A stretch of 10,384 nt of DNA from CAMDWQ01 sp964497635 (GTDB lineage: Bacteria; Omnitrophota; Gorgyraeia; 2-02-FULL-51-18): contig CAZCDB010000050.1 in the NCBI GenBank assembly GCA_964497635.1, positions 1 through 10,384 on the forward strand, written 5' to 3'. How positions within the stretch are numbered: position 1 is the stretch's first letter; every line of letters begins with the position of its first letter. Below are positions 1 to 5,855 of the stretch, one piece after another. Under the pieces are notes generated by a model, which was not told the DNA's origin, searched no databases, and was given only the letters and a program-made list of their open reading frames with translations. The position numbers and the translations under genes are program-made.

Positions 1-746
1 GCATGGAGCTGATTGGTGTCAAACTTTGGCGCTGTGCAGCCTTCCAAATAGCTGACATAAGCGTCCTCTTCGCAAATGATAAGCGTCCTCTCAAACTGCC
101 CCGATCCTTCCGTATTGATACGAAAATAACTGGAGAGTTCCATCGGAGATTTGACGCCTTTGGGAATATAAACAAAGGAGCCATCCGAAAAAACGGCAGA
201 ATTCAGCGCCGCAAAATAGTTGTCGGTGTACGGCACCACAGAACCCATGTACTTTTTGACTAAATCCGGGTATTTTTCAACCGCTTCGGAAAAAGAGCAG
301 AACACCACGCCAACTTCTAAAAGTTTTTGTTTGTAGCTGGTCGCTACGGACACGCTGTCAAAAATAGCATCCACCGCCACGCCAGCCAGCTTTTTTTGCT
401 CCATCAAAGGAATGCCCAGCTTTTCAAACGTGGCTTTGAGCTCCGGGTCCACCTCGTCCATGCTTTTTAATTCTTTAGGCCGCTTGGGCGCCGAGTAATA
501 CGTCATGTCTTGATAATCAATTTTGGGATAGCTAACATTGGCCCACGTCGGCTCAGTCATCTTGAGCCAATGGCGATAGGCTTTAAGGCGAAACTCCAGC
601 ATAAACTCCGGTTCATTTTTAAGGCGCGAGATGGCGCGGACGGTCTCTTCACTTAAGCCTTTGGCCAAAGTTTCCGATTCAATGGGTGAGGTGAACCCAT
701 ACTTGTATTCTTGAGTCGTTAATTCTTGAATGGTTTTATTGCTCAT
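1..746 (-). CDS. sufB: Fe-S cluster assembly protein SufB, N-terminal half (runs off left edge)
   Basis: SufB is the scaffold subunit of the SufBCD complex, which builds Fe-S clusters in the cytoplasm. I translated this frame by hand. It begins MSNKTIQELTTQEYKYGF and stays open for 248 complete codons to the edge, about half of the usual ~470 residues. Family hallmarks are visible: PTWANVSYPKIDYQDM near residues 66-81, YIPKGVKSPMELSSYFRINT near 193-212, GQFERTLI near 216-223, and YLEGCTAP at 233-240 with the conserved Cys237. The ATG (746-744) overlaps the TGA of the upstream Rrf2 gene as ATGA, so the two genes are probably translationally coupled. GAAGG lies about 10 nt upstream. sufC, sufD and sufS would be expected to the left but are outside the window. 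Identification is secure; only the C-terminal half is missing. Confidence 0.96.
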   Translation of the reverse strand, partial: MSNKTIQELTTQEYKYGFTSPIESETLAKGLSEETVRAISRLKNEPEFMLEFRLKAYRHWLKMTEPTWANVSYPKIDYQDMTYYSAPKRPKELKSMDEVDPELKATFEKLGIPLMEQKKLAGVAVDAIFDSVSVATSYKQKLLEVGVVFCSFSEAVEKYPDLVKKYMGSVVPYTDNYFAALNSAVFSDGSFVYIPKGVKSPMELSSYFRINTEGSGQFERTLIICEEDAYVSYLEGCTAPKFDTNQLH

Positions 747-1192
747 TTGCTTGCCGCCTTCAAAAGCATCTGGGTTTCCATTTCATTTTTGGTCAACATT
801 TCAAGAGTGATTGCATCGTAAAAGCTATCGAGGATTTGCTTGGTCTTTCGCCATACCGGCTTGATGCCACACAGGCAGAAGTGCGTACACACAATATCTT
901 CTCGAGTATCCGGCGCGCAAAAAACATCAAATGTAGACCCTTCGAGCGCATCAATAATCTGCCGCAAAGTAATCTCCGACGCAGGACGGCCCAAGGAAAA
1001 TCCTCCTTGGTTGCCCTGATGAGAAATCACAAGCCCTGCCTGCCGAAGCGCTTGTAAAATTTTCTCTAAGTAAGGGACAGGGTAGTTTTCTTTCTCGGCG
1101 ATCTGACGAATTGTCACCCTTGTCACTTCCGGATGCTTGGCCAGATAAGCCATGCAAACAAGTCCATATTCTGTTTTTGTCGTATATCGCAT
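743..1192 (-). CDS. Rrf2/IscR-family Fe-S-responsive transcriptional regulator
   Basis: A 149-residue Rrf2-family winged-helix repressor. The N-terminal DNA-binding domain shows MRYTTKTEYGLVCMAYLA, then IRQIAEKENYPVPYLEKILQALRQAGLV (28-55), and the wing SHQGNQGGFSLGRP (57-70) followed by ITLRQIIDALEG. After the helix are four cysteines at 92, 102, 106 and 108. IscR uses Cys92, Cys98 and Cys104 to hold a [2Fe-2S] cluster, so a cluster-sensing role is likely, although the spacing here is not identical. It overlaps sufB by ATGA, so it should set the level of the SUF operon according to Fe-S demand and, through the palindrome over its own -10 box, repress itself. The start follows a weak AGAGGA about 10 nt upstream. 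Whether it is an IscR, SufR or other Rrf2 subtype cannot be settled here. Confidence 0.93.
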   Translation of the reverse strand: MRYTTKTEYGLVCMAYLAKHPEVTRVTIRQIAEKENYPVPYLEKILQALRQAGLVISHQGNQGGFSLGRPASEITLRQIIDALEGSTFDVFCAPDTREDIVCTHFCLCGIKPVWRKTKQILDSFYDAITLEMLTKNEMETQMLLKAASK

Positions 1193-1205
1193 GCTCTAAC
1201 CATCC

Positions 1206-1230
1206 TCTGGTTAAAGTATACCAAACCAGA
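1206..1230. promoter_or_regulatory. Candidate Rrf2 operator (25-bp inverted repeat over the -10 box)
   Basis: Perfect 7-bp inverted arms, TCTGGTT and AACCAGA, are separated by 11 bp, giving a 25-bp site. This matches the length of type-1 IscR sites, although the bases differ from the E. coli consensus. The site covers the predicted -10 element of the rrf2-sufB promoter, where binding would block RNA polymerase. That is consistent with autorepression by the Rrf2 protein encoded directly downstream. The link to this protein is inferred. Confidence 0.5.
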
Positions 1231-1243
1231 CTAAAAGTATCCA
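1215..1243 (-). promoter_or_regulatory. Predicted sigma70-type promoter of the rrf2-sufB operon
   Basis: Read on the minus strand, TGGATA (1243-1238, 4 of 6 to the -35 consensus) is followed after 17 nt by TATACT (1220-1215, 5 of 6 to the -10 consensus). Transcription would start near 1207, leaving a leader of roughly 15 nt before the ATG at 1192. The spacing is ideal and the surrounding 100 bp is AT-rich. This is a prediction from pattern only. Confidence 0.6.
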
Positions 1244-1295
1244 GTTTGAATATAAATAAATTGTAACTACTTTATTTTAAAAGAGTTATGTATAT

Positions 1296-1715
1296 TTAAT
1301 GAGGGTTATATTGATAAAGAAGGTAATAGATAACTACACCGGTCACGGAGACATACATCCAGATGGGGAGAGTAATCTGAGCAAACCTTCGATGCTTCTC
1401 TATACTTCCAGCAAAAGCATAGTGCAGAGTCGTCAAAATGAGAGGCAACTGAAGCATCGCCAAAATCGTATGACTGATCAAAATCATAAAATACACACTA
1501 CGGATAACACCTGTCCCCTGAAATCGTGTCGCTCCGTGAAAATAATGATAATAAAGATAAGACGCCAGAAACAAAGTCGAAGTGAGCGTGGCAGTGAGCA
1601 TGCAAATCTTGTGCGCCTCCACACGCTTTTGACGAATAAAAGCGTAACCAATCACAAGAAAAATGGCTGTGATTGTGTTGAGCAGAGCATTAACGCTGGG
1701 CAGAATGCTCAACAT
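1296..1715 (-). CDS. DUF420 family four-helix membrane protein
   Basis: A 139-residue integral membrane protein with four hydrophobic segments, at about 11-27, 37-58, 74-95 and 114-134. It matches my recall of the DUF420 (YozB-like) family: LPSVNALLN at the start, HKICML at 35-40, FLASYLYYHYFHG at 49-61, TRFQGTGVIRSVYF at 63-76, and the conserved histidines 35, 57, 60, 82, 98 and 108. Some members in Firmicutes have been linked to assembly of haem-copper oxidases, but no oxidase genes lie nearby, so the role here is open. The ATG at 1715 has an excellent AAGGAG 7 nt upstream and overlaps the end of the preceding epimerase gene by 7 nt, so both are likely on one transcript. The full family length is present. 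No terminator hairpin is visible after its stop before the rrf2 promoter. Confidence 0.85.
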   Translation of the reverse strand: MLSILPSVNALLNTITAIFLVIGYAFIRQKRVEAHKICMLTATLTSTLFLASYLYYHYFHGATRFQGTGVIRSVYFMILISHTILAMLQLPLILTTLHYAFAGSIEKHRRFAQITLPIWMYVSVTGVVIYYLLYQYNPH

Positions 1716-2578
1716 GAAAGCACTCCTTCCCTCAGCAATTCCTGATATCCTTCTCTAAACGTCGGATATTTTAAAACTAGTCCAAGTTTTTTTATTTTTT
1801 GGTTGGAACAGCGGCGGTTGACTGTGTGAACTGGAGCCTGAGCGATTTCACCTTCTTTGGGTGGTTCAAGATTCAATTTTTCATACAACCAAGCATAAAA
1901 TTCATTTTGTGTCGAAGGGTGGTCATCCGCTCCAATATAGATCTGGCCTGAAACACCTTTTTCAACCAGAAGCTGAATCCCCCGCACAATATCGTCCCGG
2001 TGAATCCGATTGGTAAAGTCTCCAGAGAAAGAGGGCTTCATTTTCCCCGACCGCAGAGCCGCCAGCCGATGACGCCCCGGCCCATAAATCCCCGCCAAGC
2101 GAAAAACAATCGCCGGAAATTCGCTACTTAAAACAGCTGTCTCCGCCTCCAAAAGCACCCGTGCGTTGTTTTCAGCTTCCAGTGAACGATAAGCAGAAGA
2201 TCTTGGGTCAGTCATCTCATCAACCCAAGAGCCGTCGCTGGTGGAATATACACTGGTACTCGAGATCAGAATTATTTTTTTGAGCGGCTTATTTTGACAA
2301 GCCTGTAAAATATTTTGTGTCGCTTCCAAATAAGTCTTGAGATAACTGTCCGTCTGGTGCGACTGCGCCTGACAAAGCACCAGCACATCCACCTCCGGCA
2401 AATTTTTTAATGAGCTTAAATCCAACAGATCTGCTTCAATCGGATTTATTCCTTGATCCGCAAGCCCATGAAGTGCCGTCGCATTACGCCGCAAGCCCCA
2501 TACCTCAACCCCTTCACGGACAAAACTCTCCCCCAGCGCTGTCCCGATATACCCACACCCCGCGATCAATACTCTCAA
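1709..2578 (-). CDS. Atypical SDR / NAD(P)-dependent epimerase-dehydratase family protein (YeeZ-like)
   Basis: A 289-residue Rossmann-fold protein of the extended/atypical SDR superfamily. The nucleotide-binding loop is GCGYIG at 7-12. The SSTSVY strand lies at 106-111, RLAGIYGPGRH at 160-170, NRIHRDDI at 190-197, and the C-terminal NRRCSN at 254-259 with LKYPTFREGYQ. This pattern resembles the YeeZ group of uncharacterised SDR proteins. The catalytic YxxxK pair is not intact: Tyr130 is followed by RSLEAE with no lysine at the expected place, so classical dehydrogenase or epimerase chemistry is doubtful and the substrate is unknown. The start is TTG (2578-2576). It is supported by AGAGG 8 nt upstream and by direct entry into MRVLIAGCGYIG, where a Rossmann fold should begin. 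It is co-transcribed with the DUF420 gene, which it overlaps. Confidence 0.85.
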   Translation of the reverse strand: MRVLIAGCGYIGTALGESFVREGVEVWGLRRNATALHGLADQGINPIEADLLDLSSLKNLPEVDVLVLCQAQSHQTDSYLKTYLEATQNILQACQNKPLKKIILISSTSVYSTSDGSWVDEMTDPRSSAYRSLEAENNARVLLEAETAVLSSEFPAIVFRLAGIYGPGRHRLAALRSGKMKPSFSGDFTNRIHRDDIVRGIQLLVEKGVSGQIYIGADDHPSTQNEFYAWLYEKLNLEPPKEGEIAQAPVHTVNRRCSNQKIKKLGLVLKYPTFREGYQELLREGVLSC

Positions 2579-2586
2579 TTTTTTAT

Positions 2587-2591
2587 CCTCT
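2587..2591 (-). promoter_or_regulatory. Shine-Dalgarno site supporting the TTG start at 2578
   Basis: AGAGG on the minus strand lies 8 nt before the TTG codon, followed by an A-rich spacer. It decides the start of the epimerase-like gene, which has no in-frame ATG at a suitable place. Confidence 0.6.
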
Positions 2592-2604
2592 GCAAGATGG
2601 AAAG

Positions 2605-2613
2605 ATTATATCA
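2605..2613 (-). promoter_or_regulatory. Extended -10 promoter of the epimerase/DUF420 operon
   Basis: The minus strand reads TGA followed by a perfect TATAAT (2610-2605), an extended -10 (TGn-TATAAT). No good -35 is seen at 16-18 bp, which is usual for this promoter class. Transcription would begin near 2598, about 20 nt before the TTG start and just ahead of the AGAGG ribosome site. Confidence 0.6.
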
Positions 2614-2639
2614 AAAGCACTTTTGTCTTTATGTTAAAA

Positions 2640-2645
2640 TATTAT
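2640..2645 (+). promoter_or_regulatory. rfaD: Weak candidate -10 box for the rfaD leader
   Basis: TATTAT (5 of 6 to TATAAT) sits in the AT-rich stretch just before the GC-rich leader and would start transcription near 2652, at the edge of the self-complementary block. No convincing -35 lies at the right spacing; TTGTCT at 2623-2628 is only 11 nt away. TAAAAT at 2635-2640 is an alternative. Low confidence. Confidence 0.3.
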
Positions 2646-2655
2646 TTCATTAGCA

Positions 2656-2810
2656 CTCGGCGGGTGGCGCGGAGGAGGGGATCCCGTCGACCCGGAGTCC
2701 CGCCGAAGGACGGGGCGAGAATGCGATGGGATACCGCAGCGGCGACGCAAAGGCCTTCCAGGCCGAAGCGAAGTGCCGACTGTACGGACAGTCGGCCCGG
2801 ACCCGCCGAA
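2656..2810 (+). ncRNA. Unrecognised GC-rich self-complementary element in the rfaD 5' leader (possible structured RNA or palindromic repeat)
   Basis: About 155 nt at roughly 71% GC (hand count over 2657-2809) lies between a very AT-rich stretch and the rfaD ribosome site. The ends pair perfectly over 9 bp: TCGGCGGGT (2657-2665) with ACCCGCCGA (2801-2809). Inside are a 9-bp hairpin, GCCGACTGT (2775-2783) with ACAGTCGGC (2788-2796) around a 4-nt loop, and a 5-bp hairpin, GGCCT (2752-2756) with AGGCC (2760-2764). There is also a 6-bp helix, CCCGTC (2683-2688) with GACGGG (2709-2714), and a helix of GCGCGG (2667-2672) with CCGC-A-GC (2734-2740) containing a bulged A. ATCCC (2681-2685) could instead pair with GGGAT (2728-2732), which competes with the third helix. 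This is the form of a multibranched RNA closed by an outer stem. No run of T follows, so it is not a simple terminator. I do not recognise it as a known riboswitch, 6S, SRP, RNase P or tmRNA. It could equally be a dispersed repeat element. Confidence 0.45.
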
Positions 2811-2831
2811 ACACTCTAGGAGAATTTAAGC

Positions 2832-3806
2832 ATGATCGTTGTAACTGGTGGGGCAGGATTTATTGGAAGTGTTTTGGTTTGGAAGCTCAATGCTTTGGGT
2901 CACAAAGATATCTTGGTAGTCGATGATCGCGCCGAAAACTCTCCGAAGTGGAACAACATCAAAAACCACTCCTTTTCTCTTTATCTTGATTCTGAGCCCT
3001 TTATCAACCGCCTAGAGTCAGGCGAATGGAATGGCAAAATCAGTGCTATTTTTCACATGGGTGCCTGCTCCAGCACCACCGAAATGGATAAGGAATACCT
3101 TCGAAGAAACAACTCCGGCTACTCGGAGCGCATTGCCCGCTGGTGCCTCCAAAACAACGTCTACCTTTCGTACGCCTCTAGCGCCGCAACTTATGGGGAT
3201 GGTGAGCTGGGCTTCTCCGATGAAGATTTAAAAACCCCCTCCCTCAAACCCCTTAATCCGTATGGCCAGTCAAAGCTAGATTTTGACATGTGGGTTTTAA
3301 AAAATGGTTATGAAAAAAAGCTGACGGGCTTTCGCTTTTTCAATGTTTACGGTCCCAACGAATATCACAAGGGTTCCATGCGTAGCATGGTTCAAAAGGG
3401 TTTTGAACAGGTTCAGTCCGAAGGAAAAATCAGATTATTTAAATCGTATAAAAAAGAGTATGCCGACGGCGGACAGATGCGTGATTTTGTCTATGTCAAA
3501 GACATCGTCGAGGCCATGATTTGGTTTTATCAGAACCCGCAAGTGAAGGGAATTTATAACCTAGGTGCCGGAAAAGCCCAAAGCTGGAATGAGCTGGCTC
3601 ACGCTATTTTCAAGGCTTGCGGGAAAAAACCCAATATCGAATACGTGGAAATGCCCGAATCTATCAAAAACCAATATCAGTATTTCACCGAAGCCGATCT
3701 AGGAAAACTTCGCGCCACCGGCTGCCCCACCCACTTCAATAATCTGGATCAGGGTGTGAACGACTACGTGGTCAAATATCTTTTGAAAGCAGATCCCCAC
3801 CTCTAG
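2832..3806 (+). CDS. rfaD: ADP-L-glycero-D-manno-heptose 6-epimerase
   Basis: RfaD/HldD inverts C6 of ADP-D-glycero-D-manno-heptose to give the L-glycero form, the precursor of the heptoses of the LPS inner core. The 324-residue product has the family length. It shows the NADP-binding loop GGAGFIG (6-12) and the diagnostic GACSSTTEMD (77-86). YASSAATYG follows at 114-122, then NPYGQSK (142-148) and NVYGPNEYHKG (171-181), where Tyr144 and Lys180 correspond to the two catalytic bases described for the E. coli enzyme. RDFVYVKD (217-224) and YNLGAGKAQSWNEL (242-255) complete the pattern. The ATG has AGGAG 9 nt upstream (2818-2822). It is the only clear plus-strand gene in the window. It is preceded by the GC-rich self-complementary leader, and its last 35 nt overlap the convergent glycoside hydrolase gene. 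Its presence argues for an LPS-bearing outer membrane. Confidence 0.96.
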   Translation: MIVVTGGAGFIGSVLVWKLNALGHKDILVVDDRAENSPKWNNIKNHSFSLYLDSEPFINRLESGEWNGKISAIFHMGACSSTTEMDKEYLRRNNSGYSERIARWCLQNNVYLSYASSAATYGDGELGFSDEDLKTPSLKPLNPYGQSKLDFDMWVLKNGYEKKLTGFRFFNVYGPNEYHKGSMRSMVQKGFEQVQSEGKIRLFKSYKKEYADGGQMRDFVYVKDIVEAMIWFYQNPQVKGIYNLGAGKAQSWNELAHAIFKACGKKPNIEYVEMPESIKNQYQYFTEADLGKLRATGCPTHFNNLDQGVNDYVVKYLLKADPHL

Positions 3807-4842
3807 TCATTTTTTGATAAGCCTCGTAAGCCGGCTTCTTTGAAAAATCCTCCCGGACCAGCCCAAAGTAATCTGTCCCATCGCCAAAATGGTTGGGAGT
3901 ATCGCGAAAAAATGCCCAAAAAACTTTTTGAACACCGGCCCAACGAAGAGGCTCTCCATAGATACTCTGCACCCACTGACCCTGAGTCTTCTCATCTGGA
4001 TTAGGGCCCAACCACCATTCCCTCACTTCTTTTAAATCTGGTACACCAGGACAACCAAGCTCTGTCAACCACACCGACTTCCCCTGATCACCATTCTCTT
4101 TCATCACTTGATAAACAGCTCCGTATTCATTTTTTACTTTTTCTAGGGCTTGAGGACTAGCAGGGTTTTGAAAAGGGTGAAAATCAACAAGGTCAAAATA
4201 CTCTCTCCCTCCCAGGGTATAAATCTGCGTAAGAGCCCTGTCTGCCGGAGAAGCCAATCCCCCAAGAACCACAATCGCACTTGGGTCTACTTCCTTGACA
4301 GTGGTATACGTCACCTTCAAAAGCTCTGTATAAGCCTTCATTCCATCTTGAGGCTTCCAATAAACCTCGTGATTGGGCTCATTCCAAACTTCCCAATATT
4401 GGATAAGCGACTTGTAGCGTTCCACAGTTTTTTGAACATAATTCTTAAATCTATTCAGGTTGGGGGGACTATTCCAATCCTGCCCAGACCAGGTGGCGTT
4501 GTAATTAAGAAGTCCTAGAATCTTAATCTCGTTTTTAGAAAGAAGCTCTACAATGCGGTCATATTTTTCAAATTTCCACTGATCCTCTGAGGGCTCCACA
4601 TCATCCCAGAGAAAATCCATGCGGATCCACCCAATCCCCGCCTCTTTCATCAAAGCCACGGCTTTTTCCACTTTTTCCGGAGAATAATGATGGCCATTCC
4701 ACTCATGGTCCCAGGGAAGAAATTCCAGAACACCGAAAGGGCTTTTGGAGTCCCGAGAATCCAACTCGGCTGAATAGCTAGGCTGTAATGACACAACTGA
4801 AAAAGAAATCATTAGAAGCAATATCCTCGCTTTTTTAGACAC
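3772..4842 (-). CDS. Secreted GH39-like (clan GH-A) glycoside hydrolase
   Basis: A 356-residue (beta/alpha)8-barrel glycoside hydrolase with an export signal. The acid/base glutamate lies in YWEVWNEPNHE (WNEPN, Glu155 from the GTG start) and the likely nucleophile in SVWLTELGCPG (Glu261), as in retaining clan A enzymes. The early GIGWIRMDFLWDDVEP motif and overall pattern resemble GH39/PslG-like polysaccharide hydrolases, but substrate specificity cannot be read. I prefer the GTG at 4842 over the ATG at 4875. AAAGG stands 7 nt before it, the gap to the Rieske gene becomes 10 nt instead of a 23-nt overlap, and the protein then begins with a compact signal peptide: MSKKAR, hydrophobic ILLLMISFSVVSL, and a cut near SYSA. 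It is the last gene of the minus-strand series and converges on rfaD. A role in turnover of an extracellular polysaccharide is possible but inferred. Confidence 0.85.
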   Translation of the reverse strand: MSKKARILLLMISFSVVSLQPSYSAELDSRDSKSPFGVLEFLPWDHEWNGHHYSPEKVEKAVALMKEAGIGWIRMDFLWDDVEPSEDQWKFEKYDRIVELLSKNEIKILGLLNYNATWSGQDWNSPPNLNRFKNYVQKTVERYKSLIQYWEVWNEPNHEVYWKPQDGMKAYTELLKVTYTTVKEVDPSAIVVLGGLASPADRALTQIYTLGGREYFDLVDFHPFQNPASPQALEKVKNEYGAVYQVMKENGDQGKSVWLTELGCPGVPDLKEVREWWLGPNPDEKTQGQWVQSIYGEPLRWAGVQKVFWAFFRDTPNHFGDGTDYFGLVREDFSKKPAYEAYQKMTRGGDLLSKDI

Positions 4843-4849
4843 ATCAAGA

Positions 4850-4854
4850 CCTTT
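4850..4854 (-). promoter_or_regulatory. Shine-Dalgarno site selecting the GTG start at 4842
   Basis: AAAGG on the minus strand lies 7 nt before GTG (4842-4840) and overlaps the TAA stop of the Rieske gene (4855-4853). The upstream ATG at 4875 has an AAGG directly abutting it, too close to work well. Confidence 0.6.
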
Positions 4855-5158
4855 AGATTTTGATAAAAATCTCATCCTTTTGGACTTTTACCGGATAACG
4901 CCCTATCTTTGTTCCAGGCATCATGGCACACTCCCCCGTTGTGACATCAAACTCCCAAGCGTGCCAAGCACAAGTCACTTTCTTATTTTCCAAAAAACCC
5001 TCGGAAAGAGGCGCTCCTCGGTGGGGACAAGAATTATCAATCGCATAAAAATCATTTCCACTCCGAAACAAAGCGATGGGACGATCTTCCAAGTGAACTA
5101 AGATCCCCTTTTGACCAGAAAAATCAGAGGTTTTAGCCACGCGGATCCATTCACTCAT
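4853..5158 (-). CDS. Rieske [2Fe-2S] ferredoxin-type protein
   Basis: A 101-residue soluble Rieske domain. The cluster ligands are complete: CPH at 44-46 within SCPHRGAPLSEG, and CAWH at 63-66 within TCAWHAWEFDVTTG, giving Cys44, His46, Cys63 and His66. There is no signal peptide, membrane helix or fused oxygenase domain, so it is most like the small NirD/biphenyl-dioxygenase-type Rieske ferredoxins that pass electrons in the cytoplasm. A longer frame from GTG at 5182 adds MPNGRKRK, but the ATG at 5158 overlaps the preceding TGA as ATGA, as at other junctions in this operon, and begins with the typical MSEWIRVAK. Its partner is not evident. Neighbours are an EVE protein and a thioredoxin-like ferredoxin upstream and a secreted hydrolase downstream. 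Confidence 0.92.
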   Translation of the reverse strand: MSEWIRVAKTSDFSGQKGILVHLEDRPIALFRSGNDFYAIDNSCPHRGAPLSEGFLENKKVTCAWHAWEFDVTTGECAMMPGTKIGRYPVKVQKDEIFIKI

Positions 5159-5577
5159 CTTTCTTTTACGCCCATTCGGCACACCCCGTCGAAATGCTTT
5201 TTCTCTACTGGTTGCACAGAAAGCCTCATCCCCCGCTTCACCACCAACATCCCCGCAAGCATTGGATTTGTTTTCAGCTCCTCCAGCGAAACAAAATGCT
5301 CAAACTTTTGGATAAATTTTAAATCCACCATAAACCACAATGGCTTTGCGCCAGAAGCTTCGGGATACCCCTCCCTCACCACCTCTGCTACGCCCGCAAC
5401 TCCCGAAGGCTCGGCGTTGGAGTGATAAAAAAGAACGTGGTCCCCTTTTTTCATCGCATCCCGCATAAAATTCCGCGCCTGAAAATTGCGCACCCCCTCC
5501 CAAGAAGTTGTTTTATCCCGCTTGAGATCATCGATGGAATACACCGACGGCTCACTTTTCATCAGCCAATAGTTCAT
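5155..5577 (-). CDS. EVE domain-containing protein (THYN1-like)
   Basis: A 140-residue single-domain protein of the EVE family in the PUA/YTH-like superfamily. EVE domains are known or suspected to bind modified bases in DNA or RNA. Landmarks are MNYWLMKSEPSVYSIDDL (1-18), SWEGVRNFQARNFMRD (25-40), GDHVLFYHSN (45-54), GVAGVAEVVREGYP (59-72), LWFMVDLKF (80-88), and RLSVQPVEKKHFD (118-130). In most relatives a segment of about 15 residues stands between the YP and the W-MVD strand; here only about seven residues (EASGAKP) remain, so a loop is shortened in frame. There are ATGA overlaps at both ends: the start with the ferredoxin gene stop, and the stop with the Rieske start. Family assignment is strong; the cellular role is unknown. 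Confidence 0.92.
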   Translation of the reverse strand: MNYWLMKSEPSVYSIDDLKRDKTTSWEGVRNFQARNFMRDAMKKGDHVLFYHSNAEPSGVAGVAEVVREGYPEASGAKPLWFMVDLKFIQKFEHFVSLEELKTNPMLAGMLVVKRGMRLSVQPVEKKHFDGVCRMGVKER

Positions 5578-5855
5578 GAACTGCTCGCCTTTTGAAGGAT
5601 TTGTTCCACGTCGCTTGATGAAACTTTTTTAAACCAAAGATTTTGTGGAAGCAGCAATACATTAGGACCTTCCGAGCAGACATCGATACAGCCGGAGCGG
5701 CTGACGCGAATTTCGGTGTCCAAGCCCAGAGCCTTCACTCTTTTTTTAAGTTCCTCGCGGATCTGCGCCCCTTGCAAGCCGCAGCAAGCACCGTCCGCTT
5801 TTTGATTTTCGCAGATAAAAATATATTTTTTAAACTTTGAAGGAGCTTGTTCCAT
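5574..5855 (-). CDS. Thioredoxin-like [2Fe-2S] ferredoxin
   Basis: A 93-residue protein with the pattern of the small thioredoxin-fold [2Fe-2S] ferredoxins, related to the NuoE C-terminal domain and COG3411. It has FICEN with Cys15, then GACCG with Cys24 and Cys25, and RSGCIDVCSEGPNVLL with Cys56 and Cys60. The expected four ligands are Cys15, Cys24, Cys56 and Cys60. The beta-alpha-beta core is short and no membrane segment is present. The ATG at 5855 lies 26 nt inside the end of the upstream 121-aa gene. No other start codon precedes the conserved FKKYIFICEN, so the overlap appears real. The stop overlaps the EVE start as ATGA. It probably serves as an electron carrier; the partner is unknown, though complex I genes and a Rieske protein share the operon. 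Confidence 0.88.
   Translation of the reverse strand: MEQAPSKFKKYIFICENQKADGACCGLQGAQIREELKKRVKALGLDTEIRVSRSGCIDVCSEGPNVLLLPQNLWFKKVSSSDVEQILQKASSS

Noticed and set aside
3..263. An 86-aa plus-strand open frame at the left edge.
   Set aside because: It lies opposite the clearly recognisable sufB frame and shows no protein family features.
951..1157. Open frames of 68-73 aa inside the rrf2 gene on other frames.
   Set aside because: They are shadows of the Rrf2 coding sequence, with no motifs and no ribosome sites.
2744..2752. GACGCAAAG resembles part of the c-di-GMP-I (GEMM) riboswitch core.
   Set aside because: The other conserved half (ACGCACAGGGCAAACC-type) and the tetraloop-receptor parts are absent, so the match is too short to support the class.
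2631..2819. A 62-aa open frame across the GC-rich leader on the plus strand.
   Set aside because: It has no ribosome site, its Arg/Pro-rich composition simply follows the GC-rich DNA, and the region is better explained by base pairing.
3819..3840. Small hairpin AAGCC/GGCTT followed by CTTT, a possible rfaD terminator.
   Set aside because: The stem is only 5 bp with a 9-nt loop and a poor T-run, and it lies inside the coding sequence of the opposite gene.
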